Below, piece after piece: positions 35,601-46,715 of a DNA stretch of 64,000 bases. The notes beneath the pieces are model-generated. The model was given only the letters and a program-made list of their open reading frames with translations, was not told the origin of the DNA and ran no database searches. The stretch comes from Excoecaria cochinchinensis (Eukaryota > Streptophyta > Magnoliopsida > Malpighiales > Euphorbiaceae). The DNA is taken from NCBI GenBank assembly GCA_947683425.1, contig CANTUQ010000031.1:8505001-8569000 (forward strand). Direction: 5' to 3'. Both the position numbers and the translations under genes were made by a program. Each line of letters opens with the position of its first letter. Position 1 is the stretch's first letter.

Positions 35601-36529
35601 GTAAAATGGTAATAAGATTATTTATGTGATTTAATTGTGTAATTGCCCAATTACGAAATTGAAAAATAACTACATGTAATATTGCATGCCTAGTTGGAAA
35701 TTAAATTAAATATGTTTATTTATGAATATTAAATGATATTATTTATGTGAATATTATTATGCATGAAAAATTAAATTAAGTGAAAATTTATGGAATTGCA
35801 ATCACCACTGGGTATATTTAATGCTCAGCACGTAGGTTTATTTGACTGCGTGTAGGTACTCCGTAAGAGTTTTGGAGCAGTGCATACCTCACACTTTGGA
35901 AGTGGTATGGAAGAAAGTTATTGGAATATTTAAGTATATTAAGAAGTTTGGCATGTATGTGTCTTATAATATTATTGTGGGTTTTGGACTGTAATAATAC
36001 TATGTTAACTGTCATTAGTTAAGTATGTTTGGATATGCCTGATAATTGGTAGAAATTAAGTTATTACAATTGGTAAAGAAAAATATAGATTTTCAAGTTA
36101 AAGGAAAATTGATAAGATAAATAGCAAATTAGACAGTTATATGTCAATCAGTATAGTTAATAGTGAAAAAAAAAATAGTAAATATTAAATTTGATAATTA
36201 ATTATTAAGTATTAATAGACTTAAGTAAGTTGACTATTCATATAGTACTATTCACATAGTATTATACATACGGTACTATTGATACATAAGACATTATTCA
36301 TGTATACGGTACTATTCACGTATACGGCACTATTCACGTATACGGAACTATTCAAAAAAAAAATTTACCGGTTTTAATTAATGTTCTATTTAATAACCTA
36401 AATAGTTTAATTAGGCTAACCGGATTAAAAGGAACAGTTATTTAATCAGATAACAAAGTATTAGAGTGTATGTTAGTTCAGTATGGTGGCACCCGATATT
36501 CATATCACATACGGGTATAGGGCACTACA
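32640..36529 (+). repeat. 3' LTR of element B
   Basis: Partner of the 5' LTR, 36 bp longer because of small indels. One is an extra copy of the TACTATTCACGTATACGG unit (about 36290-36350, three copies against two); another is a duplicated ATCATTTGGTTAGAAA segment near 33060-33110. No gene. Confidence 0.95.
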
Positions 36530-36559
36530 CCATTTGACTAAATTTGTTAGTTTGGATAC

Positions 36560-36672
36560 TATCACGTGTGCAAGCACGATTGAGGCGAAGACTGGGTTCT
36601 ATCGCGGGTGCAACTTGTGTCGCAATCGCCACAAAAGCAAATCTTCACTTCTGTCACGAGCGCGATACTTTT
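36560..36672 (+). repeat. palindrome array, LTR D module 1
   Basis: Continues the array cut by B: ATCACGTGTGCAAGCACGAT, TCTATCGCGGGTGCAACTTG and CTGTCACGAGCGCGATAC-type decayed inverted repeats, similar to the array of H. Confidence 0.5.
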
Positions 36673-36781
36673 GGTTGTTGCAAAGAATTTCTAATTTAAC
36701 TTATTCTTGTTAAATTAATACATTTGATTGATAAATGATTATGTGCATTGAAGTTGTTATTGTGGATATCATGTGACTACG

Positions 36782-36821
<40 letters not shown>

Positions 36822-36960
36822 TAATTGTGCAATGACGGGCGAATTGTGAAGTAAGCCATTGTGTAAATAAGTGATGTGATGATGCTTATCGTAATGCTAT
36901 AGTAATGATGATATTCTCTATAATAATGCGAATAATAATCAGATTAATAATTTTGCCTGC

Positions 36961-37200
36961 GAGTAAAGTAATGGATAGATACACATGCCTATAGGGTCTT
37001 AGTGCTGCAGCCGAAGTGTCTGATTCCTCTTGAATCTCAATGCGTAATGAATCCCTCATGGATTCTTAAAGTGTATTTCATATCTCTTATTGAATATTTC
37101 TGTACCTATGGGTACTGATGCGAAAGTTGGTATCTTCGGATACAAATGTGATTGCTATACTCTCAAATACCGATGCGATACCCGTTATGCACGTCTTTGA
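36961..37200 (+). other. hairpin ladder, LTR D module 1
   Basis: Contains GTACCTATGGGTAC and GTATCTTCGGATAC (37130-37143), the latter a C(UUCG)G tetraloop hairpin. It is preceded by GGATAGATACACATGCCTATA, an imperfect version of the palindromic site. Most like the ladder of E. Confidence 0.55.
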
Positions 37201-37448
37201 ATTGTAGGCAAGGCTTAAATAATGAAGTAAACTATAATGCGCAAAGTGATTGCTATGCGATATGATATTGTGAATGTGATGCGTTATAGATTGATATGAA
37301 ATATTAATAATATGTCTATTGAATATGATTTTCTGATATGTCTCATGAATAATGGTAGTGTGCTTAATAATATGAATGCAAAAGCATGTTAGAAATGAAG
37401 CATGGATATACGGTTTATATTTGATATTATTTATCATATGCTTATTAA

Positions 37449-37494
<46 letters not shown>

Positions 37495-37510
37495 TATATT
37501 GTTAGTGTCT

Positions 37511-37528
37511 CCCCACTAAGCGTTATCG
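37511..37528 (+). other. double stem-loop motif, copy 4 (truncated)
   Basis: CCCCACTAAGCGTTATCG matches the first arm and loop exactly; then the sequence changes to unrelated GAGTGCGCCAGAAG. The break marks the junction between the two modules of this LTR. Confidence 0.65.
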
Positions 37529-37549
37529 AGTGCGCCAGAAGCTACTTTG

Positions 37550-37625
37550 GCATTCTGTCGCAAGTACGGCACTACCCACGAGTGCGACAGTAGTGAGTTG
37601 TGGGTTCTATCGCGAGCGCGACATT
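37550..37625 (+). repeat. palindrome array, LTR D module 2
   Basis: Contains TTCTGTCGCAAGTACGGCA, CACGAGTGCGACAG and TTCTATCGCGAGCGCGACA, relatives of the TGTCGCG..CGCGACA word of C and J1. Confidence 0.5.
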
Positions 37626-37888
37626 GTCTTGGGTTTTATATATGAATCTTTTGACCTTAATTATGTGTATAATTGCATTGGAATATTTATGACCATGCAT
37701 AGTAAAGCTTTTATGTAATAACATGAATGGTGATATGAACTGCATGGTTGATGGCTGTTTAGATTGTGAATAAAATGAGGTGATGAGTAACGAATTGATA
37801 CTTGAATGATTGTAAAGTATATGTATATGAGCAATGTATATATTATGTATTTATATGATAAGTCTGAGGGATTCATAGTAGTGGACAA

Positions 37889-38110
37889 ATAAGCATGCTT
37901 ATAAAGAGCAAGAGTTTGCAATTGCTAGAATTGGCCTCGTTTAGGTCTAGAGTTGGCCCCGTTTGGGTCTAGAGTTGGCCCATATGGGTCTAGTGCTTGT
38001 TGCCTTCGGGTAACTAAATGTTTTGAGACTTTTGTCTCTAGAGGTTTGATACTGCTAGTCAGTATTTAGAGCACCCGTATCCACTATTGATGGGATTCAG
38101 GCTATAGTTG
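37889..38110 (+). other. hairpin ladder and palindrome, LTR D module 2
   Basis: ATAAGCATGCTTAT (37889-37902, perfect) follows GTGGACAA. Then come GGCCCCGTTTGGGTC, GGCCCATATGGGTC, TTGCCTTCGGGTAA (38000-38013, C(UUCG)G loop), GAGACTTTTGTCTC (38025-38038) and ATACTGCTAGTCAGTAT. Confidence 0.6.
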
Positions 38111-38412
38111 TTATATGTTTATGCATGAGCAAGTGGAACTATGTTCTATTGTACATATATGAATGAACATGTATATGACTAAATGTGAGATGATCATAAT
38201 TGACAAGGCATACTGGTATGTTAATTGTGCATGTATATGAACATTTGAGAGACCATGATTAAGATGTAAATTATTGTGTATGATAATCTGGAGCTGAGAA
38301 CTGTATGCTTAAAAGGTTATATGTTATCATGTTTGGATTGTGATTAGCATGTTTAATTATATGTATAGTGTGGGTGTTGTGACTTCGTAAGAAGTCTGTT
38401 GTATCTGTACAT

Positions 38413-38457
38413 CCACACTAAGCGTTATCACATAGCGCGGGTGTTTCCCGTGTAGGT
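38413..38457 (+). other. double stem-loop motif, copy 5 (LTR D)
   Basis: CACTAAGCGTTATCACATAGCG plus CGGGTGTTTCCCG, 354 bp from the LTR end and followed by the shared GGCCACTAGGAGT. Confidence 0.65.
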
Positions 38458-38936
38458 ATGCAGGTTCGGTTTGGTTGTGAGAGTCGTTCATCTCCTGGCC
38501 ACTAGGAGTTGTAAAGTGGAATTTTGCTTTTGTACTTGATTATTTTTGTAATGGCAAGTATAATATATGTAAAGAATATTATGTATAGTGTATTGTATAA
38601 TGTTAGTAGTGGTATGATCATGTAATTCGAGGATGATGATATTTTTGTAACTTATATAACTCATAGTTATTTTTATGAGATGTGTATATTCTGAATTGAT
38701 GATGTTTCTTCCACTTATTAGTTTCTGCTATAGTATTGTATGATTGTATTGTATGCGTGTGTGTGTGTGTGGCGTCTTCGATGTCCTCCCAAGGGGTATT
38801 GGGGCGTTACACATGTATTCATAAGGTATAACACATTAATAACTTTCATATGCACATTCATTCATTAATCAAACATATTAGTTCAACCAAAATACGTCAA
38901 ATATAAAGTCTTTACAACATACAGGAGTGTCACGCT

Positions 38937-39120
38937 CGCAACAGACTTGAGCATTCCTTTCTGTTGCGCTTGCGACACAAGTTGCACACAGGATAGAACC
39001 AACTGATCTCTTCTGTCGCACTCATAGCAATGCTCGCCCCTGTGATAGAACACAACCCAACACTTTTGCACGTCGGAGCACTCTATCGCGCCCGTGACCA
39101 CTGTCACACTCGCGATAGAG
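38937..39120 (-). repeat. palindrome array, LTR H
   Basis: Decayed CpG-rich inverted repeats (GTGTCACGCTCGCAACAGAC, CTATCGCGCCCGTGACCACTG, TGTCACACTCGCGATAG), 1408-1591 bp from the LTR start. D has its array at the same offset. Confidence 0.55.
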
Positions 39121-40064
39121 CTTGAACATTGTGTTTGAAGCCCCACTCCACACACCTCTATTCATGCACTTTGCCACAATCACACATATAACCCCCAAAA
39201 CCCATCCAAACATTATTGTCTGCCATCATGGCCTTCTAACCAATTTTTTATCTATAAGTTAAGGTTGCAATGGCACAATTCTCATTATTTTTGGTCTTAT
39301 GTTTGAGGAGTTATGGACATTGGAACACTCTTTGCTCCAAAAGCCCTCCTACAAGATTTAACTAACTTATGTACACATTTTGAAGACTATAGGGTCCTCA
39401 AATCAATATAGCTATTTCTAACACATTTATAGATACATCTCTTAGAAACCTAATGCCTTTAGCCTCATTCAATTTAGAGTTATACAATGGAAGTTATAAC
39501 TCATACATTTCCACTAGGTCAGTTACCCTCCAAATCCAGTTTTACCATTTGAAGCTAGTCAAGTTGGTAAATTCCTATACTACAAGCTCACACCGCACTA
39601 CCTCAATGTGCACACACACTCCAGCATGTTCAATTTCATGTTAAGCAACCAAATTACACATTTTACATAACAATATCTCAAGTCACCTAAACACAGAACA
39701 AAATGCTTAATTCCACATCTTTTGGCCATTAACTAACACTTTAGCTCATCATTTCAATTCAATTCATAACATCACAAAATTACACATTTTCTATTTATTT
39801 AATAAACACCATTCATTTAGGCATCTCAAACTTCATATTATGTCAAAATAACACATAAAAGTAGTGTTTCCCAAACCTCACTATCCTTTGCTCCTTAGAG
39901 CTCACTTGGCACTTGGTTCTCCCATCTTCTCTTTTCCTTTATCCTTTCCTGGTTCAACAACTACATGCAATGTCCAATTCTAGAATTGGAACCAAGGAGC
40001 ATTATCTCATCCAAATCTAAAAAAAAATGAAGAAGAAGAAGAAGAAAACCAATCTAAATACTGC

Positions 40065-40075
40065 ACTTACCTTGA
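40065..40075 (-). promoter_or_regulatory. splice donor-like site, LTR H
   Basis: Minus-strand TCAAGGTAAGTG, GT at 40070-40069, 458 bp from the LTR start. Confidence 0.55.
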
Positions 40076-40528
40076 CTAGATGAATACACTTCACATGCAA
40101 CATCACTTGTCCCCAAATCAGTAGAAATTCAAAGAATCAATCTAAAGAGAGAGAGAGGAACGGGTGAAGAAGAAGAACAAGGGAAGAATGGCTGGTCAAC
40201 ATGCAAAGTCTGTCCATTTCTCTCTCATCCACTTACTATATATTGCATGTGAGATGCTGAGGTGGCACAAGTAGAATGGGACACCCGGAAATCCACTTCC
40301 TCCACTCTAATCTTTGCTTAGTTTAATTAATTCCCCATTAACACTTAATTAATCCACTTCTAATTAATCATGTACATCTATAAATTGGCCACTTAAACTT
40401 ATTTATTTATTCAATCAAGTCCTTAATTCAGTTACTTTTTGGTCCATAATTAACAATCTCAATATTAAACTTACCTAATTACCCTAATTAGACCAAATTA
40501 CTACTAGGGTATAATTCGGGCCATTACA

Positions 40529-40726
40529 ACTCTCCCCTCCTAAAAAGAATTTTGTTCATGAAATTCATACCTGAATTAAATAGTTAAGGATATTGATCTT
40601 GCATTGCTGCTTCCGGTTCCCGTGTCGCTTCCTCGATCCCGTGATGCTGCCAAAGCACTTTAACTAACGGGACTTGCTTACTCCAAAGTTGCTTCACTTC
40701 ATGTGCCAATAATGCTTTGGGATTCT
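40529..40726 (-). pseudogene. pol tail of H: chromodomain end, with polypurine tract
   Basis: The minus strand encodes the end of the chromodomain (LVKVLWQHHGIEEAT-like sequence). Then comes GAATTTCATGAACAAAATTC at 40547-40566, a version of the conserved 3' hairpin in which the CG of one arm has become TG or CA. A TAGGAGGGGAGAGT polypurine tract abuts the LTR. Only some 50 codons remain before element I interrupts. Confidence 0.65.
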
Positions 40727-41403
40727 TGTAGTGGCCTAAATACTGGCTTAAAAGTATTTAGTGACTGTTTATAGTGTCTTTATGGAAATTCTAGTTTAGA
40801 GAGATGATCTGAGTATTCACAGTTATAATAGAGTTAAATGTTGAGGGTGCTTAAGGTATGGCAATCTCGGGATGGGTGACCTCGGGGTAGCTATACAGCC
40901 GAACCGGCACCCGTCTGATGAAAAAATTTTATTTGATAAAATTGATCTGTGGACCGTCAGGAGTCCAGGGGTACAATTTGGAGTGAAATTGAGGTCAAAT
41001 AGGGCTCCGAAAGTCAAACTGAAGTTGGCCTCTAGTTTGGTTCGATTGATTGAATTTTTAAATATAGTTCTTGATATCAAAAGTGTGTAATGTCGGAAGT
41101 GTACAACAATAAAATAATTTTTAGTAATTTTTGATAGCTTTAGAATGCTATTTTACGGTAGAACCGAAAATCGTTAAATTGGACCGATTTAAGTTAACCA
41201 AGCCCCAGATGGACTCTGACTGACTTGAAATTTTGTAAGGAGGCTATTTTATATGTTTTAAGAATGATGGAATTATATAGGGGTGAAAATGAGTTGAGCA
41301 ACACAGAGATACCTAAAAACAGTGGAAATTTACCGAAAAATTAAAATTTTGGTTCAAACCGGTTGGACCACTTTGGTTGAACCGGTTTGGTTAAATTTCA
41401 CCC

Positions 41404-41444
41404 TATATAAGGCAGTAAGATGCCAGATTTCTCTAGAGAAATTC
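41404..41444 (+). promoter_or_regulatory. TATA box and palindromic start region, 5' LTR of I
   Basis: TATATAAGG is followed 16-19 bases on by the perfect palindrome ATTTCTCTAGAGAAAT, where transcription would be expected to start. The 3' LTR repeats this at 61172-61212, and A has a variant. Confidence 0.55.
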
Positions 41445-41652
41445 AGCCTCCGCCACCTCTCCCTTCTCCCATCAAGGCCGAATTGAAGTTTTTCTTCTCT
41501 CCTCCATTTTTCTTCCTTTTCCATCCCATCTCTCCCCAAATTCATACCTCTTAGACAAACTTCAGCCCCTCTATAACATAAGGACAGCAATTGGTGTCCA
41601 TTTGGAGCATTGGAAGTGGGAAAATCTAAGTGTACAAGGCTTAGGGTCAAAT

Positions 41653-41664
41653 TTGAGGTAAGTG
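41653..41664 (+). promoter_or_regulatory. splice donor-like site, 5' LTR of I
   Basis: TTGAGGTAAGTG with GT at 41658-41659, about 220 nt after the expected start of transcription. The 3' LTR copy is at 61426. Confidence 0.6.
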
Positions 41665-42399
41665 TTTTAGGTATTTATAATTGGGATTAAGGGTTCATAT
41701 GGGTATTTTCAAGGGTGTAGAACATGATTATGAAGTTATTTTGTAAAAAGAAAGTATAGATTTGATGATATTTCAATGTTCATATTTGGCCACCATAAGT
41801 ACACAAATTGAGAAAGGTTGTTCTCAAGCTAGAGGATAGGAAAAGGAAGTTTAGAGAGCCTAGAGCAAGAATTTGAGGATTGTGGATACAAAGTCCCTTC
41901 ATTTTCATTCATTATGTTCATGTTTTAGGTTATGTCTAAGTATGAAATTGTGATTAAGGCATGTTTAATTGAATCTAACTTGATAAACAGGACTAGTGGA
42001 CTTAAATAAGCCTATGGATGTGTTTAAAATGAATTAAATAAATTTGGCTTGAAAACCCCAAGTGAGGCCGAATTGAACCATGAAGAAATTATACATGAAT
42101 ATTGATAATTATGGCATGTAAATGATGTTTATGATAAGTATGACATGTAATGTGGGTGATTGATTAGTTAAATGAATTTAAAGTGTAGATAGTGGCAGGA
42201 TGGTACCTTGGCTGAATTGGATACATGGGGTTTTTAATGTGCATTTTGAGGATTTATCCTATATAATGGCACAAAATGATTAAATAATGATAAATGAGCG
42301 TGTATGCAAATTTATAGGTGAAATTGATATCATGGTCGAATGATGCATGTTAACATAATATGTGATTTAAGTAAATTTTTGATGATAATTGCCCTTAAT

Positions 42400-42640
42400 G
42401 GTAGTCTGGTATTGAAATCTAGTACAGAATATAATTGGCTAGCCATAGGGATTCCACACCGCGGTCCAAGTCATGATGACTGGTTATTGATAAGCCAATG
42501 TTGGTATGTCTCAGTGTATAGTATATTCAGTGATCAGTGTAGTGTAGTGCAGTGAAAAATGATCTCATTGAGATCATTCTATAGTGTAGTGGATCTATGG
42601 GATCTACGTCCCGCATATCTGGTCAGTAGATTACTACCGA
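42400..42640 (+). other. hairpin block, 5' LTR of I
   Basis: AGTCATGATGACT, then a GATAAGCC..GGTATGTC stem (42489-42510), a stem of AATGATCT with AGATCATT (42558-42578) and GTGGATCTATGGGATCTAC (42589-42607), followed by GTCCCGCATATC. Confidence 0.55.
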
Positions 42641-43040
42641 GTGTATAGTAGGTGTAACACCCCCATACCCCCGGGAAGGAATATCGGGGGGCCATGCGGA
42701 CTCTATCGCACACACATATATATACATATACATACACTAGCGGAAGCGATAGCATAATACACATCCGTTTAAGAATAATAAAATAAATTACTACTACACT
42801 AGGGCCCAACATGCAATTCATATTAACTACATATATACATTTGTCTTTATACATGTTCACATTACAATCTGTTTTCATTTAACTTTACATATACATTTAC
42901 ATGGAATTCCTTAACTCGTATTTCATAATGATGTTACTCAAAACATCATAAACTCTATTTCTATCTTATACAAAAAAAATGAACAAAACTTCTTAGTGGC
43001 CTTGACCCGCAGATGCCCGCTCACTGATTCGAACCTGTAA

Positions 43041-43088
43041 ACCTACACGGAAATAAACATCCGTGCTAAGCGATAACGCTTAGTGGGG
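43041..43088 (-). other. double stem-loop motif, copy 6 (J1)
   Basis: Intact CTAAGCGATAACGCTTAG beside CACGG/CCGTG, 388 bp from the LTR end. Confidence 0.7.
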
Positions 43089-43439
43089 ATGAAAATAATG
43101 CAAAGGACTTCTTTACGAAGTCACAAATAAATCACACATTTCATTTGACAAAATCAAATAGCTCATGCATATAGTTCTTATACGTGTATAGGTTGTATGC
43201 TCAAATATCAAATACTATAAGCTCACATGTAGGTAACATCTACTCTTTCACTGATTCATGCACACTATATCTTGTACATCTCATTTATTCAACTATACAT
43301 TATCATGTAATCATAAATTTACACATACAACTGTCATGTATTTAAAGCATCTCTCTCATGTACTATAACATTTATTCAGAATAATACTCTGAATCATCTC
43401 AAATTCACTACACAATATTAACAAGACAAGCCTGAATTC

Positions 43440-43599
43440 CTTTTATGGTGGATACGGGCAACTCAAGATACTGTTTACAGTATTTTGCATAGAGAGAATT
43501 AACTCAAAACTCTATGGAATACACAAGGTATTCCGAACTCTGGGCACAATTAAGGCTAACTCTAGCAGCTGCACTCTAACCCTTTATAAGCATGCTTAT
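43440..43599 (-). other. hairpin ladder and palindrome, J1
   Basis: GATACTGTTTACAGTAT, GGAATACACAAGGTATTCC and others, ending with the perfect ATAAGCATGCTTAT (43586-43599) beside CTATCCAC. Confidence 0.6.
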
Positions 43600-43886
43600 C
43601 TATCCACTATAACGGTAATCAGGCTCAGAAACAACTTAGTTACTATACACATATACCAACTCATCAATTGTAATTCAAGTGCATTTATCAAATTCAGAGA
43701 CATTTAATTCATGTACAACTTTATTAATCATGTACATTTAATTATTACTAATCATGTAAGAGGTTTAAAAAGGTAATTTTAAACCAAACAAGGACCAAAT
43801 GGTAACATGTAAAACTCATATAAACATATAACAACTCAAAACAGGAGCAGAAGATCAAAACAGGACAATCAGAGAAGGAGAGGCAG

Positions 43887-44201
43887 GAGCATGACTCGTG
43901 CTCACTCTCTCACACAACTGGAGCACTCCTCGTGCTCCTACATTTCTCTCTTGGTGAGCACGACTCGTGCTCCTTGAGCACGACTCGAGCTCACTCCTTC
44001 TTTTCCCTGGAGCACGTTACGTGCTCTCACTTTCTGTGAGCACGACCTGTGCTCCTTAGCACGACCCGTGCTCCTTAGCATGACTCGTGCTCTCGCTTCC
44101 TTTTCTCTCCGAGTCACACTACAAAAAACAACTAGGATAACACCCCACTTGCTAAAGAATGTGCCTCTGTCACGATCGCGACCACTGTCGCGCTCGCGAC
44201 A
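43887..44201 (-). repeat. CpG-rich palindrome array, J1
   Basis: Repeats of GAGCACGACTCGTGCTC (8-bp arms), for example at 43956-43972, with variants such as GAGCACTCCTCGTGCTC. It ends in TGTCGCGCTCGCGACA (44186-44201), identical to the first palindrome of C. Confidence 0.75.
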
Positions 44202-44932
44202 TAAGTCTCTGTCAGGAACCTTTAGGAGACTGCTTCTCACTTCAAACTTGTATCATCTAAACCGACCTCTAAACATCATTTTTAGGCAAAAAATTATTCT
44301 TAAAAAGTGTTCCCTAGGATGTTAAATTTCAAATGGAATAAATTTCAGATCAATTGGATATTTATAACTCTAGATATGAGCCAAACAAGCTATACTGTTC
44401 CCGTAACCCGATCCAAATAGAGACACTCTGGTTTTTAACATTTTCGAGGATCATAGAGCCAGAATTAGCTCCAGAGCCCTCTTAGACATTTTTAGCTATG
44501 TATCTTAGCTTTCAGATGCAAATTGACTCAACACAATTGAAGCTCGGTAACTCTACTTACGGCAAAAACCATACTCAAAGGTCTAATGAAACCTAAACAG
44601 AATTTCTCTATAATCACTCTTTACGCACAAAACTATATGAAAACCATTTAAAACATCCAAAAATCATACACCATGATCCAATACACGATCACAAACATAT
44701 ATACATATATCATGAGCTCACTGTAAGCAATCAAAATGATTTTCGCACACGATCCCTACCTCTAGGAAGCTTGAACTCTATACTCTAGTCAGCTTCAACC
44801 CTTTCCTTTCCTTGTCCAATCTCTTGTCCATCGCCCTCATGCATAACAAGACCAAAACACTTACGTTAACCTTCTTTTCACTTTAAATCAAAAATAGAAA
44901 GAAAAAGGAGGTCAGATCGGAAAACTAATCAA

Positions 44933-44943
44933 GCTTACCTTCT
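44933..44943 (-). promoter_or_regulatory. splice donor-like site, J1
   Basis: Minus-strand AGAAGGTAAGC, 550 bp from the LTR start. Confidence 0.5.
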
Positions 44944-46715
44944 TTTACTCTTCAAACCAATCCAAGAGATTCTCCCTCAAGAACAAACTAAATGAAGAAG
45001 AAAAGTACAAAGGGAAGAGCAAGAGAGGGAGCATGGCAGAAAAGCAAAGGAAAAAGGAAAAGAAAACTAAAGGCCAAAGCAATTCAACGTGGGAAAAAGG
45101 AAGCAAGGCAGCTGGTCCAACCTCATCCCAAAATTAAATTCCCACCTTTCAAATTTAATACATGTACATCTCTTTAATTTCTTATTTCCTTTTTAATTCA
45201 TATGTATATCTCTTTATACATGTATTTTGACCAAACCACATAATATCTCATGCCACATGTCACCCTCCTACAATGCCATGTGTCACTCTCCTACAATGCC
45301 ATGTGTCCAATACACATCAAATAATCCAACTCCTCTAGGCTTCCCATGGAGCATTCTATCGCACCAGCAACATTGTCACGCTCGCGACAGAACCCACATC
45401 AAGCCACTCACTCAAATACACTCTACGAACTCTTGAATTCCCGAACAAAAATTCTGAAATTCTACTATGGCCAAATCGGGTTGTTACACTAGGGGCATTA
45501 TGGTAAAAATGGTAAATATGTGATAAAAATTGATTAAAATAGTGATTAATAAGAAAATAAGTGAAAAATGGATTAAATTGAAAGAAATAGAAAGTTTAGG
45601 GGTAAAATGGTAATCTTACACTTAATAGTAAAAAATGGAGTAAACTGGGGCAAAAAAGTGTAATAAAAAGGAATAATGGTGTAAATAAATGAAAGTGTAA
45701 GGAATAAATGGTAATTTGGAGTAAAAGTGAAAAAGTAGGGACTAAAATGTAATTTGGTAAATTATATAAGGTTAAAAGTGAGAAATAAGAATAAATGAGA
45801 GCAAATTGGTAATTTAAGCATAATTAAGGGTACTTTGTTAATTAAGTGAAATAAGGGACATAAGTGGAATTATAAAAAAAAAGATGAGGATATAGATGGA
45901 ATTATTGAATAAGTTAAGGACATAATTGGAAATATTAAAAATTAGGGACATAAATGTAATTATGGGAAAAGATTAAGGACTTAAATGTAATTATTGAAAT
46001 TATAAGTTTTAATTAAAGGATTAAAATGTAAATAGTGAATAATGTGAGTTAATAAGTAATTATGTAATAAATTAATGCATTTATTGGCCAAATATTAATA
46101 ATGCATCAAATAGAATATAATAATATAATTAAGTAAACAATAGTTTGGGTTATGGAAATTTATGGATTTGTAACCACCACTGGGCATATTAAAGTTCAGC
46201 CCATAGTTTATTTTGACTGCGTGTAGGTTTGCCGTAGGTTGGAGCAAGCATACCACAGGAGTTGGGAGCAAGCAGTGGAGAAATTACAAGCTATATTTTG
46301 TATGTTATATAAATATATTGGCATGCATACAAGTACTATGTTTCGACAGTTAGTTGTATAACTCTATGAATGAATATTTTGGACTCTTGATGGTATGAGA
46401 TATATATTATTGTTGCTGTGCCCTTGCCAGGGCTGCGGTTGTTTGAATTTGTAGGTTTGGGTTGGTAAAAATACAAGCCGTTATACTGCCGAAATATTGA
46501 CTAAATGAATAGTAACCTTAGACAGTTATATGTCAATCGGCAAGTTAAGTTGATAAATTAAAATTAGTTAAGTGAGTTTAAGAGTAAGCATGAAAAAAAA
46601 ATTTACCCGCAAACTTGAAGTTAGACTTAGGCCAATCTTAAAACCGCCATGGAAATCGCACAGTGATAATAAGTCGGCAGTGTAAGTATAGGGTGTAAGG
46701 GTGTTACATATATTT

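Larger units (their letters stand above)
24039..36529 (+). mobile_element. Element B: complete Tekay-like Ty3/gypsy element
   Basis: A 12,491-bp element with LTRs of 3854 and 3890 bp, flanked by a perfect TSD CCATT (24034-24038 and 36530-36534). Contains Met primer site, gag, protease, RT, RNase H, integrase, chromodomain and polypurine tract in order. The coding region has many nonsense codons, mostly CAG to TAG. It is inserted within the palindrome array of the D LTR. Confidence 0.95.
9841..38811 (+). mobile_element. Element D: pol and split 3' LTR (interrupted by E and B)
   Basis: Only the pol 3' two-thirds and the 3' LTR remain; 5' LTR, gag and protease are lost at the fusion with F. The 3' LTR starts TGTAACAGCC after a polypurine tract and is cut by E (TSD TGTTT) and B (TSD CCATT). 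Joining its three pieces gives about 3.7 kb. The first 1.7 kb aligns by eye with the LTR of H on the other strand. Its right end (GGGGCGTTACA) lies inside the LTR of H. Confidence 0.7.
36535..38811 (+). repeat. 3' LTR of D, piece 3, with two modules
   Basis: Ends GGGGCGTTACA. Carries two successive sets of palindrome array, hairpin ladder and stem-loop motif (36560-37528 and 37550-38457), where every other LTR of this branch has one. AT microsatellites lie at 36785-36818 and 37451-37491, and a GT run near 38756-38771. No gene. Confidence 0.7.
38812..40528 (-). repeat. 3' LTR of H (first 1.7 kb)
   Basis: Element orientation starts TGTAATGGCCCGAATTATACC. It aligns by eye with pieces 1 and 2 of the D LTR through the palindrome array and stops where D ends. 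No gene; the frames at 38883-39213 read through palindromes. Confidence 0.75.
38812..40726 (-). mobile_element. Element H: fragment with 3' LTR and pol tail
   Basis: Minus-strand 3' LTR, cut on the left by the end of D, then polypurine tract and the last 160-odd bases of pol, cut on the right by element I at 40727. Same LTR family as D. Confidence 0.75.
42653..45488 (-). mobile_element. J1: solo LTR inside 5' LTR of I
   Basis: A 2836-bp LTR with ends TGTAACACCC and TTGTTACA, flanked by GTAGG and CTAGG (TSD with one change; the uninterrupted 3' LTR of I reads AGTAGGGGCATT). It has no internal region, so it is a solo LTR left by LTR-LTR recombination. Orientation comes from the stem-loop motif. 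The 44992-45177 frame is simple A-rich sequence, not a gene. Confidence 0.85.
40727..46708 (+). repeat. 5' LTR of I, interrupted by solo LTR J1
   Basis: Ends TGTAGTGGCC and GGGTGTTACA; about 3.14 kb without J1. The piece after J1 (45494-46130) is an A-rich block with reiterated words such as AAATGGTAAT and ATAAATGTAATTA. Shares its layout with A and B. Confidence 0.9.

Noticed and set aside
36785..37491. AT dinucleotide runs as origins or attachment sites
   Set aside because: Ordinary microsatellites inside an LTR; nothing else supports a special role.
44992..45177. Lys-rich 61-codon ORF
   Set aside because: A-rich simple sequence in a solo LTR; no homologue recognisable.
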